Source: Rhizorhapis suberifaciens
GTDB lineage: Bacteria; Pseudomonadota; Alphaproteobacteria; Sphingomonadales; Sphingomonadaceae
Length of the DNA stretch: 64,000 nt
Direction: 5' to 3'
Assembly: GCF_014200045.1 (NCBI RefSeq)
Contig: NZ_JACHOV010000002.1
Span: forward strand, 248,001 to 312,000
Part shown: positions 63,763 through 64,000 of the stretch, piece after piece
Layout: each line of letters starts with the position of its first letter
How positions within the stretch are numbered: the stretch's first letter is position 1
The notes under the pieces: generated by a model
What the model was told of the DNA's origin: nothing
Databases searched by the model: none
The model's input: the letters and a program-made list of their open reading frames with translations, nothing else
Program-made: the position numbers and the translations under genes

Positions 63763-64000
63763 ATGACCAGCGAAACCGCCTTCATCGAAGCCTTGCGCGC
63801 CCTTGCGACGCATGAGGCGGCCCGCGGGCTTGTCGATGACGCGGCGGTGATCGAGATGGGCGGTGTTTCGTTCGTTCTCACCAGCGATACTATTGTTGCC
63901 GGCGTGCATTTCCTCGCCACCGACCCTCCCGAGGATGTCGGCTGGAAACTGGCCGCGGTTAATCTTTCCGACCTTGCCGCAAAGGGCGCGCGGCCGCTCG
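63763..64000 (+). CDS. thiL: Thiamine-monophosphate kinase ThiL, 5' part
   Basis: First 79 codons, cut by the window end. The N-terminus ETAFIEALRAL leads to DDAAVIEMGGVSFVLTSDTI and GWKLAAVNLSDLAAKGARP, the GHMP-like ThiL pattern with the metal-binding DDAA. It makes thiamine diphosphate. The nusB-thiL order is common in this class. Start ATG at 63763. Confidence 0.88.
   Translation, partial: MTSETAFIEALRALATHEAARGLVDDAAVIEMGGVSFVLTSDTIVAGVHFLATDPPEDVGWKLAAVNLSDLAAKGARPL

Noticed and set aside
1-64000. CRISPR array, insertion sequence, prophage genes or a new defence system
   Set aside because: No regular repeat-spacer series, transposase, integrase or phage structural gene was recognised.

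Overview
This 64 kb window reads as a chromosomal segment of an alphaproteobacterium of the Sphingomonadaceae (Sphingobium or Novosphingobium type). The evidence is moderately high GC, dense overlapping gene order, a complete run of O2-dependent (CobG/CobF) cobalamin genes, the argH-lptM-lysA and folD/YggU/YggT/argB blocks, an RNase E with a long Arg/Glu-rich tail, and a LigF-like glutathione S-transferase. Genus-level placement is inference.

Layout. 1-11.8 kb: aerobic corrin-ring operon (cobN 3' part, cobG, H, I, J, L, E, M, B, F, bluB and a DUF1636 protein). Most junctions are 4-nt or longer overlaps; cobK lies on the opposite strand inside the run. 11.8-12.5 kb: tRNA-Leu(GAG) followed by remnants of a biotin carboxylase and a HAD hydrolase. 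12.6-20.3 kb: a zinc-ribbon membrane protein diverging from ftsEX, then a YdcF protein, a PlsC-type acyltransferase, metXW and a TelA/XpaC-like pair. 20.3-25.6 kb: GSTs (LigF-like, maleylacetoacetate isomerase type), an Arg-rich lipoprotein, an AraC regulator, a lipoprotein methyltransferase and prfB. 25.9-27 kb: a probable VapBC-like toxin-antitoxin pair. 27-34 kb: cell-wall synthesis and cleavage genes (PBP1a, amidase) and rne. 34-44.5 kb: YbaK, proA, DUF2189, nadD-rsfS, a CorC-type transporter, an OmpA lipoprotein, PhzF, a deleted marC remnant, folD, YggU, YggT, argB and a TonB-domain protein. 44.5-52.4 kb: chemoreceptor, sigma-54 activator, EVE protein, 2OG oxygenase, a frameshifted acyltransferase, a CheY/CheB-type receiver and a CHAD-CYTH pair. 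52.4-58.4 kb: GDT1-type cation exporter, precorrin-2 dehydrogenase, lysA, lptM, argH, TlpA-like thioredoxin and a Sua5/TsaC protein. 58.4-64 kb: acyl-CoA dehydrogenase, DUF815 ATPase, hisG, hisD, nusB and the start of thiL.

The cob genes cover most steps from precorrin-2 to cob(II)yrinic acid a,c-diamide, plus lower-ligand (BluB) synthesis. SUMT (CobA), CobS/CobT, CobO, CobQ and the nucleotide-loop genes are not in the window. The precorrin-2 dehydrogenase at 53 kb would use the same precorrin-2 for siroheme, so the two loci meet at one branch point.

I found no CRISPR array, prophage or clearly new multigene defence system. The most unusual signals are a cobK with no ordinary start codon, a precorrin-2 dehydrogenase carrying what looks like a dead SUMT remnant, the gene-fragment scar at tRNA-Leu, a possible small RNA before the AraC gene, and a palindromic repeat that appears to supply the hisD ribosome-binding site.
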